From NCBI GenBank assembly GCA_029239545.1, contig JARBUQ010000182.1, positions 1 to 8,238 of the forward strand: DNA of 8,238 nt, written 5' to 3'. Under the pieces are notes generated by a model. That model worked only from the letters and a program-made list of their open reading frames with translations, was not told where the DNA came from and did not search any database. Below, one piece after another: positions 1 through 6,773 of the stretch. Each line of letters begins with the position of its first letter. Within the stretch, counting starts at the first letter, position 1. The DNA is from Paenibacillus sp. (GTDB lineage: Bacteria > Bacillota > Bacilli > Paenibacillales > NBRC-103111). The position numbers were made by a program, and so were the translations under genes.

Positions 1-198
1 CTCGCATTACTTTCTTTCGTCCAGCTTACGGAGCTCTTTCCATTGTACTACAGCAGCACCCCGGCCGAGAGCATTTTCCATTAAAATACATACTTTCGCC
101 GAGTTAACCCGTTCACACCTCACAAAGCAAAATCAGAAGCAGAGAGATGAAGACGCTTCCCTCATGTGGTATGATGCAAGGAGGGGGTCGGCCAGAAA

Positions 199-2577
199 AT
201 GAAATTAAGATCAGAATACAAATCAAGGAAGTATTTAATTCGTCTGCTTTTATCTGTAACCCTGCTGATCGTCGTTCTGCTGTCTGCTTTGTCCGCATCC
301 TTGTACTTCCACACAGAGCGAACCGTATTAAACATCCAGCAGTCCGCCAACGAGAAAATGCTGGCACAAACCGTCTATAATTTGGACTCGATGAACGAAA
401 TATTGAAAACAACTGCAATTTCCTCCTACTACGATACCGCCATAAGTGAATTTATGTATGCAGATCTGAGTGATACATATATTTTATACCAGCATCTGGG
501 GGTTCTGGAGAAGCTCATGAAGTCGGCTCCATTCCTTCACTCCATTGTAATTTTTAATGAGCGCAATCAATGCTACTACTCCTACTCTCCCTCAGCGATA
601 CAAGCTTGTCAGCCCGAAGGAGAAAATTCGGTAACCGCCCGCTATATCGCAAAGCAGTCTCCTGTTCCTAAGCTAAGGCTGCTGCCAGTGTCGTCCGGGA
701 ATGAGCTGGATGTACGCAAGCCGATCGACTTTTTCTCTTACTTTATGTTCAATGACAGACCCACAGAAGCCAAGCAGAAGGGCATGCTCATACTCAACGT
801 TCAACCTGAGTGGTTATTCTCGCAGCTGAGCGGCATCAATCAGCTGCAGAATTATGGTGACAGCCGCTTATTGCTTGTGAATAGTGCCGGTGATTTATAC
901 GATCCGAGTCAAAGAAGCTGGTCTGCGGGCGGAGATTTGTACAGCTCGGTCAAAAGGGAAATGGACGAATACGGCAAAAACGCAGATCTGTTCGTACATG
1001 GCAGCGGCCATAGCAAAGAAATTGTCTCTTACATGAAGTCCGAGAAATATGACTGGACCGTCGTCAGCTTACAGCCTTACGAACAAGTATTTCACGATAT
1101 TTTGCAAATGCGCAGTATATCCTTTTACATTATCGCGCTTTTCCTGCTTCTATCGCTTGCTGCATCCGCGATCCTGACGTTTAATTTGTATCATCCCGTG
1201 GAGGCATTGCTGAGCAAAGTACGTGCAGGCATGACAGCCACACCACCTGCCGAATCAGAAGTAGCTCGCAAGGATGAATGGTCCTACATTTCCAATGCAT
1301 TCCAGCATACGTTGAACCAGGTTCAGCAGCTGTCTCAGAGCCAGGTTGATCAGAACACGATCCTAAGAACCTACTATTTGAAAAAAATTGTGTTAGAAAG
1401 CGCGTCAACTGCTCCAGAGGAAATCGAGGACATCATCCGGCAATATGAGTTGAATATCGACCTTCGGCAGCCTTTTCTGCTAGTGGGACTGTTCACTGAT
1501 GCCTTCAAGCAGACAGCAGAATCAACAGCATCGGCTGCAGCAGCACCACTATTGAAGCCTGATCCGTCACTGAATCCGATTATCGTATGCGAGCTCATCA
1601 ACGGGCTGTTCTCTGAGCAGTACACCTATGAACTAATGGATATGGGGACTGGTTGTGTGGTTGCGGTAATTAGCCATTCCGGAACGGATCAAGGCTGGCA
1701 GGAGCTATTGCTGCAGCGAATCCGTCTCATCCAGAGCAGAGCTGATTCAGAGCATCAATTATGTTTGACCGCAGCAATAAGCAGGATCGGGGAGCAGGCT
1801 CAAGATATGAGCGTATTGTACGCACAGGTCCATGACCTTGCTAACTATCGAATGATCTACGGGAGAATGGCCGTTATCGTGCCGGAGCTTGTAGAGTCGA
1901 ATCTGCGATCCGGGCAGTTTCTGTCCTCCCCTGAGCTGGAGAAAAAGCTTTCCGGAGGAATCAAGTCCGGCAACCAAGAGCTTGTTATGGCAGGTTTGCA
2001 GGAATGGTTCCGCTCTTTGCATCCTTTGAAGTATGAACAGATGCTGTTCGGGATGTTCCACCTGCTTGCGACTGTCCACAGGATCGTTGAGGAAATCAAT
2101 GCCAACCGCCTTCGGCCAATCGCTCTCGACACCAGGGAATTATACGGACAGCTGGCTCACATCGAAACCTTGCAGGAAGCTGAGCAATTATTCCAGCATA
2201 CTCTATCGGATATTTTGACTAAGCTTGTTGAACCCTCTGGCGATAAGACGAATCAGCTCGTTGCAGACACCATACATGAGATTATTCATACGCATTATGG
2301 GAATCCTGATTTATGTCTGCCTGAGATCGCTTCTATGGTCCGTTTGTCCAGTGCACATATAAGCAAGCTGTTCAAGCAGAAGCATGGGGCCGGCATACCC
2401 GACTATATTACAGAGGTACGGCTTGAACACGCTCTTGTCCTACTACGACAGCATGATTATAGTGTGAACCAGATTATGGAGAAGGTCGGGTTCACGAACC
2501 AGAGCTATTTTTTCCGCCTATTCAAAAAGAAATATGGGACAACTCCGAAGGAATACAGGCTGAAACAAGTGTTATAG
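199..2577 (+). CDS. YesN-like membrane-anchored AraC-family transcriptional regulator
   Basis: One-component sensor-regulator of 792 aa, about the usual size for this Paenibacillus-rich group. It has a first membrane segment (about residues 13-37), an extracytoplasmic sensor region (about 38-305), a second membrane segment (about 308-330) and a short HAMP-like/coiled stretch (about 331-400). A weakly conserved middle domain follows; around 520-560 it resembles the degenerate GGDEF-like domain often found in YesN-type regulators. The C-terminal AraC domain (about 685-792) has two helix-turn-helix units, about 705-730 and 755-780. The second carries the family signature GFTNQSYFFRLFKKKYG followed by TPKEYR. 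The ATG is preceded by AAGGAGGGGG at 178-187, a strong ribosome site with slightly long spacing. Known for the family: an extracellular ligand signal alters DNA binding at neighbouring sugar-uptake operons. Inference: it controls the binding-protein gene 189 bp downstream. Ligand unknown. Confidence 0.93.
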   Translation: MKLRSEYKSRKYLIRLLLSVTLLIVVLLSALSASLYFHTERTVLNIQQSANEKMLAQTVYNLDSMNEILKTTAISSYYDTAISEFMYADLSDTYILYQHLGVLEKLMKSAPFLHSIVIFNERNQCYYSYSPSAIQACQPEGENSVTARYIAKQSPVPKLRLLPVSSGNELDVRKPIDFFSYFMFNDRPTEAKQKGMLILNVQPEWLFSQLSGINQLQNYGDSRLLLVNSAGDLYDPSQRSWSAGGDLYSSVKREMDEYGKNADLFVHGSGHSKEIVSYMKSEKYDWTVVSLQPYEQVFHDILQMRSISFYIIALFLLLSLAASAILTFNLYHPVEALLSKVRAGMTATPPAESEVARKDEWSYISNAFQHTLNQVQQLSQSQVDQNTILRTYYLKKIVLESASTAPEEIEDIIRQYELNIDLRQPFLLVGLFTDAFKQTAESTASAAAAPLLKPDPSLNPIIVCELINGLFSEQYTYELMDMGTGCVVAVISHSGTDQGWQELLLQRIRLIQSRADSEHQLCLTAAISRIGEQAQDMSVLYAQVHDLANYRMIYGRMAVIVPELVESNLRSGQFLSSPELEKKLSGGIKSGNQELVMAGLQEWFRSLHPLKYEQMLFGMFHLLATVHRIVEEINANRLRPIALDTRELYGQLAHIETLQEAEQLFQHTLSDILTKLVEPSGDKTNQLVADTIHEIIHTHYGNPDLCLPEIASMVRLSSAHISKLFKQKHGAGIPDYITEVRLEHALVLLRQHDYSVNQIMEKVGFTNQSYFFRLFKKKYGTTPKEYRLKQVL

Positions 2578-2593
2578 CGACGTTCTGATGCTT

Positions 2594-2657
2594 GAAATAC
2601 AGTTTATTTCGCAAAGTACAGTTAGCCGAGACAGTCCATTTCCAAACGTACAGTTTA
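2594..2657 (+). promoter_or_regulatory. Candidate AraC-type operator: tandem 25-bp direct repeat
   Basis: Two copies of a 25-bp element lie at 2599-2623 and 2631-2655, exactly 32 bp apart, and match at 20 of 25 positions without gaps. The shared pattern is ACAGTYYATTTC, five variable bases, then GTACAGTT. Each copy contains two ACAGT half-sites 19 bp apart, so ACAGT starts at 2599, 2618, 2631 and 2650. The 32-bp period is close to three helical turns. Tandem direct half-sites spaced by about two turns are typical of AraC-family operators. The element lies between the regulator stop and the binding-protein start, so the neighbouring regulator is the obvious candidate partner. Binding itself is inference. 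Confidence 0.6.
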
Positions 2658-2660
2658 GGA

Positions 2661-2707
2661 ATGCGCTTTCTTATGCCAAGATTAATTTAGATTCCACAAG
2701 AGCGCAT
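2661..2707. repeat. Inverted repeat upstream of the binding-protein gene
   Basis: ATGCGCT at 2661-2667 and AGCGCAT at 2701-2707 are perfect 7-bp inverted arms. Two further inner positions can pair (one T-G wobble, one T-A), leaving a loop of about 29 bases. No T-run follows, so it is not an intrinsic terminator. It could be a leader-RNA hairpin or a protein site in the promoter region; chance is also possible. Confidence 0.3.
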
Positions 2708-2766
2708 GTACGGCTTCTTAAACGAATCTACAGGCTGGTCTAACTAAATGAGGAGGTCATCGCTTC

Positions 2767-4386
2767 ATGAACAAAAAAGGTTATTGGAAACCCTTACAAC
2801 TAACGGGGGTAAGTGTAATGGCAGTTTCCCTGGTACTCGGGGGCTGTTCATCATCGTCGGACAATAACAGTGCCGATCCTAAGACAGAAACAACAGGTTC
2901 GCCAAGTCCGCAGGCTACAGACGCCAAAAAAGAGAATTTGCAATTAAGATGGTTTGTGTCAGGTAATGCGAGCAGTAATCTTCCCAAGGATGATTTTGTT
3001 AAGAAAACGATTGAAGAGAAATTCAATGTAACGCTGAACCTCGAATATATGGCTCCCGGAACCGATTACGACAACAAAATCAGTGTCATGATTGCTGGCG
3101 GAGAAGCGCCTGACATGTTCATTGCCTCGGGAACCGCATCCCAAAAATATGCTGCCGATCGCTTGTTGGCCGATATGACTCCATTCGTTAGCCCCAAGAC
3201 GATGCCGAATTATTTTAAATACTGGTTTGATGAGGTCGGTCTGAAGGGATATGAAGTGGAAAAGGGCTTCTGGCGTGCCCCGCTTCCGTTCCCGATCAAA
3301 ACTTACCGTTCTTATTATGTGCGTCAGGATTGGCTCGATAAACTGGGCTTGAAGGTGCCGAATACGTATGATGAAATGATTGAGGTCATGCGCAAATTCA
3401 CATTCGACGATCCGGATGGCAACGGTAAAAAGGATACTTACGGCATGAGCGCTGCTGGAAACGGCAACTCGATCTCCTATGATTTCCCGGACTGGCTGAA
3501 GCAGGGCTTGATGGGCCCGAGCATGTTAGTCGGCGATCAATTCATCGATACACAATCTGATCCCAAAATGCAATTCGTTATTGACGGTGTTGTCAAAATT
3601 ATCGCTGACGGCATTGTCGATCCTGACTGGTTCTTGAATAAGGGCACACAGCATCTGGACAAAGCCGCTCAAGGTAAGGTCGGGATTATATTATCCGATG
3701 AGAAATTCGCTCTGGACAGCATCGCAACGAGCTATCAAAACAAATCAAAAGCTATTACACCGCAAGCCAACTGGGTCGCTTTCCAGCCTTATAAGGATAC
3801 TGGAGTATGGACGGAGAATCTGCCTGGCTTCCCATTCCTGTTCTCTCGCACAACCGCTGAGAAGCAGCCAGCCAAGATTGCCCGTTCGGTCGAGATTCTG
3901 GACTGGCTCGCAAGTCCGGAAGGGTACCTGCTTACGCACTACGGCAAGGAAGGCACTCATTACACGAAGAATGGCAGCACCTATACACTCAACAACGCAG
4001 CTATCAAAAAAGATATCATTGACCAAGGAGACTTCCTGAACATCTGGAACTTCTTCACACGCCTTGATGAGCCGGAACGTGTAGGTCTGAACATCATCGA
4101 TCCAGCCATGTCCGATCGGGATCGCAATATTATTAAGCTTATTAAAAGCTATAAATATTTGCCATCCATCGGTCTTAGCACAGCGCCGCCTCCAGGAATC
4201 AATATCGGTGATTTCCGCACCAAAATGAGAGAATTCCAAGTGAAACTCCTGTTCGACGAGAAATCTGGAGCCAACTGGCCGAAATATCGTGCTGAGCTTA
4301 TGAGCAAACATCAAGGGAAGCTGATCTTCGACGAATACGCGGTCCAAGTAAGCAACCTGCAGGGTAAAACCTTTAAGTTTCAATAA
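2767..4386 (+). CDS. Extracellular solute-binding lipoprotein (LplA-like, carbohydrate ABC transporter)
   Basis: Substrate-binding lipoprotein of 539 aa, the normal size for the large LplA-type family 1 sugar-binding proteins of Paenibacillus. A basic N-terminus and hydrophobic stretch end in lipobox L-G-G-C with lipidated Cys27. A Ser/Asp/Thr-rich linker (about 28-55) leads into the binding domain. Family-like segments include the GGEAPDMFIASG stretch (about 111-122), and DPDGNGKKDTYG at 215-226, which has the spacing of an EF-hand-like calcium loop (D215, D217, N219, D223). The start is fixed by AGGAGGT at 2751-2757, nine bases before the ATG. It should capture an oligosaccharide outside the membrane and hand it to LplB/YtcP-type permeases, none of which are in this window. 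It probably belongs to the regulon of the upstream AraC-type protein. It is followed by a strong terminator. The ligand cannot be told from sequence. Confidence 0.95.
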   Translation: MNKKGYWKPLQLTGVSVMAVSLVLGGCSSSSDNNSADPKTETTGSPSPQATDAKKENLQLRWFVSGNASSNLPKDDFVKKTIEEKFNVTLNLEYMAPGTDYDNKISVMIAGGEAPDMFIASGTASQKYAADRLLADMTPFVSPKTMPNYFKYWFDEVGLKGYEVEKGFWRAPLPFPIKTYRSYYVRQDWLDKLGLKVPNTYDEMIEVMRKFTFDDPDGNGKKDTYGMSAAGNGNSISYDFPDWLKQGLMGPSMLVGDQFIDTQSDPKMQFVIDGVVKIIADGIVDPDWFLNKGTQHLDKAAQGKVGIILSDEKFALDSIATSYQNKSKAITPQANWVAFQPYKDTGVWTENLPGFPFLFSRTTAEKQPAKIARSVEILDWLASPEGYLLTHYGKEGTHYTKNGSTYTLNNAAIKKDIIDQGDFLNIWNFFTRLDEPERVGLNIIDPAMSDRDRNIIKLIKSYKYLPSIGLSTAPPPGINIGDFRTKMREFQVKLLFDEKSGANWPKYRAELMSKHQGKLIFDEYAVQVSNLQGKTFKFQ

Positions 4387-4464
4387 GGCAATGTGAATGG
4401 TGCACGTTAGGATTAGATTAGCCGATTTCTGAGAAGGCTGGCTTATCGCCGAATCCGGTGCAGT

Positions 4465-4493
4465 TTGCCAGTTTAGTAGGGATAGGCTATATA
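4465..4493 (+). promoter_or_regulatory. Possible sigma-A promoter immediately before the terminator
   Basis: TTGCCA at 4465-4470 matches the -35 consensus at 5 of 6. TATATA at 4488-4493 follows with a 17-bp spacer and matches the -10 consensus at 4 of 6; the overlapping TATAAC at 4490-4495 matches 5 of 6 but needs a 19-bp spacer. A transcript would begin near 4500 and enter the terminator hairpin almost at once. It may be a regulated promoter for the heparinase-like gene or a chance match. Confidence 0.35.
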
Positions 4494-4505
4494 ACTTAGC
4501 TTTTT

Positions 4506-4536
4506 GAGCGGGCCTGTTTAGGGGCCCGCTTTTTTT
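4506..4536 (+). terminator. Strong intrinsic terminator after the solute-binding protein gene
   Basis: An 8-bp GC-rich stem, AGCGGGCC at 4507-4514 paired with GGCCCGCT at 4523-4530, encloses an 8-base loop and runs into seven T residues (4530-4536). This is a textbook rho-independent terminator in the plus direction, 120 bases after the binding-protein stop. It should separate that transcript from the heparinase-like gene, apart from readthrough. The minus strand lacks a T-run after the stem, so it is not bidirectional. Confidence 0.92.
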
Positions 4537-4559
4537 GTGCGCGGGATAGGTGGATAGAT

Positions 4560-4582
4560 GTGGGCCGCGCCCACTAGCGGCC
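4560..4582. repeat. Overlapping GC-rich hairpins in the heparinase-gene leader
   Basis: GTGGGC (4560-4565) and GCCCAC (4569-4574) form a perfect 6-bp stem with a 3-base loop. GGCCGC (4563-4568) and GCGGCC (4577-4582) form an alternative perfect 6-bp stem with an 8-base loop. The two share bases and exclude each other. No T-run follows. They may form RNA structure in a leader, but short GC-rich repeats also arise by chance. Confidence 0.3.
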
Positions 4583-4693
4583 GTGTTCCTTCCTCACATT
4601 TCGTCGGCCGGTAAGAAAACGGCAAAACCCTTGCAGAGGGAGCAGGAACCCTTTAAGATGTGGGTGTACGCACCAAGTTGGTTAAGAGGAGAG

Positions 4694-6577
4694 ATGAAAG
4701 TGATCGGTATCGAAGAACTGACTTTAAAACAGCTCAAGCTTATTTTAGAAGAAACTGAAGACAGCCGAACCGTTCTATACCCCGAGGCTAAACAAATCGG
4801 AACCTGGAAGGAGCGGCGGCATTCACACCCCGGATTCGAAAATTTTTGGGAAGAGCTTCACCGGAAAGGCAATGAAATGCTGGCGACGCCGATGCAACCG
4901 CTTCTGTTCTCGAATTTCTTATTGTTTGACCAAACCGGTGACCGCACAATATTTGATAACAGATACATGGATCGCAGAAGCCGGTTAAGTGTGCTAACTA
5001 TGCTTCACTTGACAGAGGGAGGAGATCGCTGGATAGCTGCCCTTCAGGATCTCATTTGGGCTATTTGCGAAGAGTCCACCTGGGTAATTCCCGCTCACGT
5101 CGGACTGTATGTCAATCAATACCCGGAAGGAATATGGGACCAAGCGAAGCCGCCACGTGAAACAGTTGATCTTTTTTCGAGCCAGACCGCTTTTGCATTG
5201 GCCGAAATTATATATTTGTTCGAACAACAATTACATCCTTGGGTCGTCCATCGGGTCAAGGAGGAAATCAACAAACGCATTCTGCAGGTCTATTTCTATG
5301 ATCCCGTACCCCAAAATTGGGAATTGAAAACGAACAATTGGCCTGCAGTATGTGCTTCGTGTTCCGGTGGAGCCGCTATTTATTTGGAGAGGGACAGCGA
5401 ACGGCTGGCAGGTATGCTTTGGAGAGTGATTCAGGCGTTGAGAGGCCATTTGAGCGGTTTTGATTCACAAGGAGCGACCGCTGAAGGTGTGAATTATTGG
5501 CAATTTGGCTTTGGGTCATTTGTACAGTTTTCAGAGCTGCTCAAAGAGCGTACGAACGGACGGATCGATCTTTTGTCAGATGATCTTGTGCGCAGCATCT
5601 GCCGTTTCCCTGAAGCCTGCACGCTCGCGGATACGACGGTTGTGAATTTCTCCGATGCGGTGGACAAGTTTCTTTCCTCGACAGGACTTTTCACTAAATT
5701 ATCAATGAAATTCCCTGAAATTTCGGTGCCGAAGCGTAAAGAACAGCTGAATGATTTCATCTCCTGTTGGAATACGTTCAGTCGTAATGTGATCTGGAGT
5801 TTGAATCAAGGACAAATGGGTGGCGTCGAGAAGGAATTTGCCGAAGTTCAGGATTATTATTTCTCAGGTCATCAGTGGGTTATTTCCAAAAGAACCATTA
5901 ATGGACGGAAAGCGGCTTTCGCGGCAAAAGGCGGGTTTAATGAGGAACCGCATAATCATAATGATCTCGGTCATTTTATTATTCACGCTGACGGACAAAA
6001 TGTGCTGATGGATCTAGGTGCGGGGGAATATAACCGCCAATATTTTCAACCCAGGTACCGGTATGAGTATTTAACCGCAGGCTCCCACGGTCATTCCGTT
6101 CCTATTATCGACGGTGTCCGTCAAGGTACCGGAAGAGCATATCGTGCTAATGTGCTTGGATACGATCACGTTGCTGGATTGGTGAGATATAAGCTTGATT
6201 TGAAGCATGCCTATCCATGCGATAAGTTGACTGCGTTTGAGCGTGAATTTATTTGGGAACAGCTGGGACAAGCTGAACAGTCCCCACATCGATTAATCAT
6301 TAGCGATTATTTCCAATTCGCGGAAATGCCGGGCTCCCTGGAAGAAGTGTTTATTTCGTCGATAGAACCGGTTTGCATAGAAGCGGGACAAGTGCAGATC
6401 GGTCCAATACGGATGGAATTCGACGCGCTTGAATGGGAATATACAGTTGAACGACACCAGCAAAAGAGTTTGGATCGTAAGGAATTTCCTTTTTGGCGCG
6501 TTGTATTGAATGGAGTGCAATTAAAACCTGAGCTGCGAAACGAAATTCGTTTCACCGTAGGCACTTCCGAGAGTTAG
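4694..6577 (+). CDS. Heparinase II/III-family protein (putative polysaccharide/oligosaccharide lyase)
   Basis: 627 aa from the chosen start, consistent with full-length members. The N-terminal half is the helical toroid part; it has NNWPAVCASCSGGAA and then AEGVNYWQFGFG (E264, Y268), matching the family's NNW and EGxxYW signatures. The C-terminal beta-sandwich part carries EPHNHNDLGHF (H420, N421, H422, N423, D424) followed by VLMDLGAGEY, the hallmark of the Heparinase_II_III domain. In characterised relatives a Tyr and His residues catalyse beta-elimination of uronic-acid-containing polysaccharides; equating Y268 and H420/H422 with these is inference. There is no signal peptide, so the protein probably acts in the cytoplasm on imported oligosaccharides. 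The start is uncertain: ATG 4694 has a purine-rich AAGAGGAGAG directly upstream but very close. GTG 4700 has better spacing, and ATG 4658 has AGGA ten bases upstream. Substrate unknown. It is separated from the binding-protein gene by a terminator. Confidence 0.88.
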   Translation: MKVIGIEELTLKQLKLILEETEDSRTVLYPEAKQIGTWKERRHSHPGFENFWEELHRKGNEMLATPMQPLLFSNFLLFDQTGDRTIFDNRYMDRRSRLSVLTMLHLTEGGDRWIAALQDLIWAICEESTWVIPAHVGLYVNQYPEGIWDQAKPPRETVDLFSSQTAFALAEIIYLFEQQLHPWVVHRVKEEINKRILQVYFYDPVPQNWELKTNNWPAVCASCSGGAAIYLERDSERLAGMLWRVIQALRGHLSGFDSQGATAEGVNYWQFGFGSFVQFSELLKERTNGRIDLLSDDLVRSICRFPEACTLADTTVVNFSDAVDKFLSSTGLFTKLSMKFPEISVPKRKEQLNDFISCWNTFSRNVIWSLNQGQMGGVEKEFAEVQDYYFSGHQWVISKRTINGRKAAFAAKGGFNEEPHNHNDLGHFIIHADGQNVLMDLGAGEYNRQYFQPRYRYEYLTAGSHGHSVPIIDGVRQGTGRAYRANVLGYDHVAGLVRYKLDLKHAYPCDKLTAFEREFIWEQLGQAEQSPHRLIISDYFQFAEMPGSLEEVFISSIEPVCIEAGQVQIGPIRMEFDALEWEYTVERHQQKSLDRKEFPFWRVVLNGVQLKPELRNEIRFTVGTSES

Positions 6578-6603
6578 AGCAACAAAAAGAGGGTTTGGAG
6601 CAA

Positions 6604-6630
6604 ATAACGAAACTGTGTCCACCTCGTTAT
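6604..6630. repeat. Inverted repeat between convergent genes
   Basis: ATAACGA (6604-6610) and TCGTTAT (6624-6630) are perfect 7-bp inverted arms with a 13-base loop, 26 bases after the heparinase-like gene. No T-run follows on the plus strand, and only a weak one follows on the minus strand. It may act as a poor bidirectional terminator or RNA 3'-end structure between the convergent genes. No other terminator is evident in 6578-6773. Confidence 0.35.
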
Positions 6631-6773
6631 GGGAATCGACCTTCCTCCTGCAGATTTTGAGACGGATAGATCTTGACTCAGAAAGGTTGACCGTAACGTT
6701 CTAGCACGGATTCAGAGGTAGAGCTTCAAAATAGGCAGCCAGATCGGTTGCCCCTGGGCCCTGGCGCCAGGTA

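Larger units (their letters stand above)
4387..4693 (+). other. 307-bp intergenic/leader region before the heparinase-like gene
   Basis: No convincing gene lies here. The frame of the downstream gene is open back to a GTG at 4550, but the extra 48 residues look unlike a protein and that GTG has no ribosome site. The region holds a promoter-like motif (4465-4493), a strong intrinsic terminator (4506-4536), overlapping GC-rich hairpins (4560-4582) and purine-rich ribosome-site candidates at 4635-4647 and 4684-4693. CAGTTT occurs twice (4461-4466 and 4469-4474); the second copy extends to CAGTTTAG, an 8-mer also present in the operator candidate upstream of the binding-protein gene. Confidence 0.6.

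Noticed and set aside
7..117. Minus-strand frame reading RVNSAKVCILMENALGRG and on to a stop near 9.
   Set aside because: Under 40 codons, with no ribosome site before its ATG or GTG candidates and no recognised family.
1..198. Open plus-strand frame from 2 to 202 overlapping the regulator start as ATGA, and short frames ending at 84 and 104, as possible tails of an upstream gene.
   Set aside because: The translations are Ser/Arg/Gln-rich and resemble no family I know, including permease C-termini. No clear promoter could be fixed either: a TAAAAT at 82-87 lacks a -35.
3745..4383. 212-codon minus-strand open frame opposite the solute-binding protein gene.
   Set aside because: Antisense shadow of a well-supported gene, with no recognisable domain.
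4550..4693. N-terminal extension of the heparinase-like protein from GTG 4550.
   Set aside because: No ribosome site, begins just after the terminator, covers hairpin sequence, and the residues do not look like a protein or a signal peptide.
6673..6692. Two TTGAC motifs (6673 and 6687) as a promoter or tandem operator.
   Set aside because: No acceptable -10 at proper spacing and no gene reads rightward from here.
6760..6771. Perfect 12-bp palindrome CCTGGCGCCAGG next to GGGCCC, as a terminator or att-like site.
   Set aside because: No T-run on either strand and no mobile-element gene nearby; it is probably coincidental or part of the shifted methyltransferase tail.
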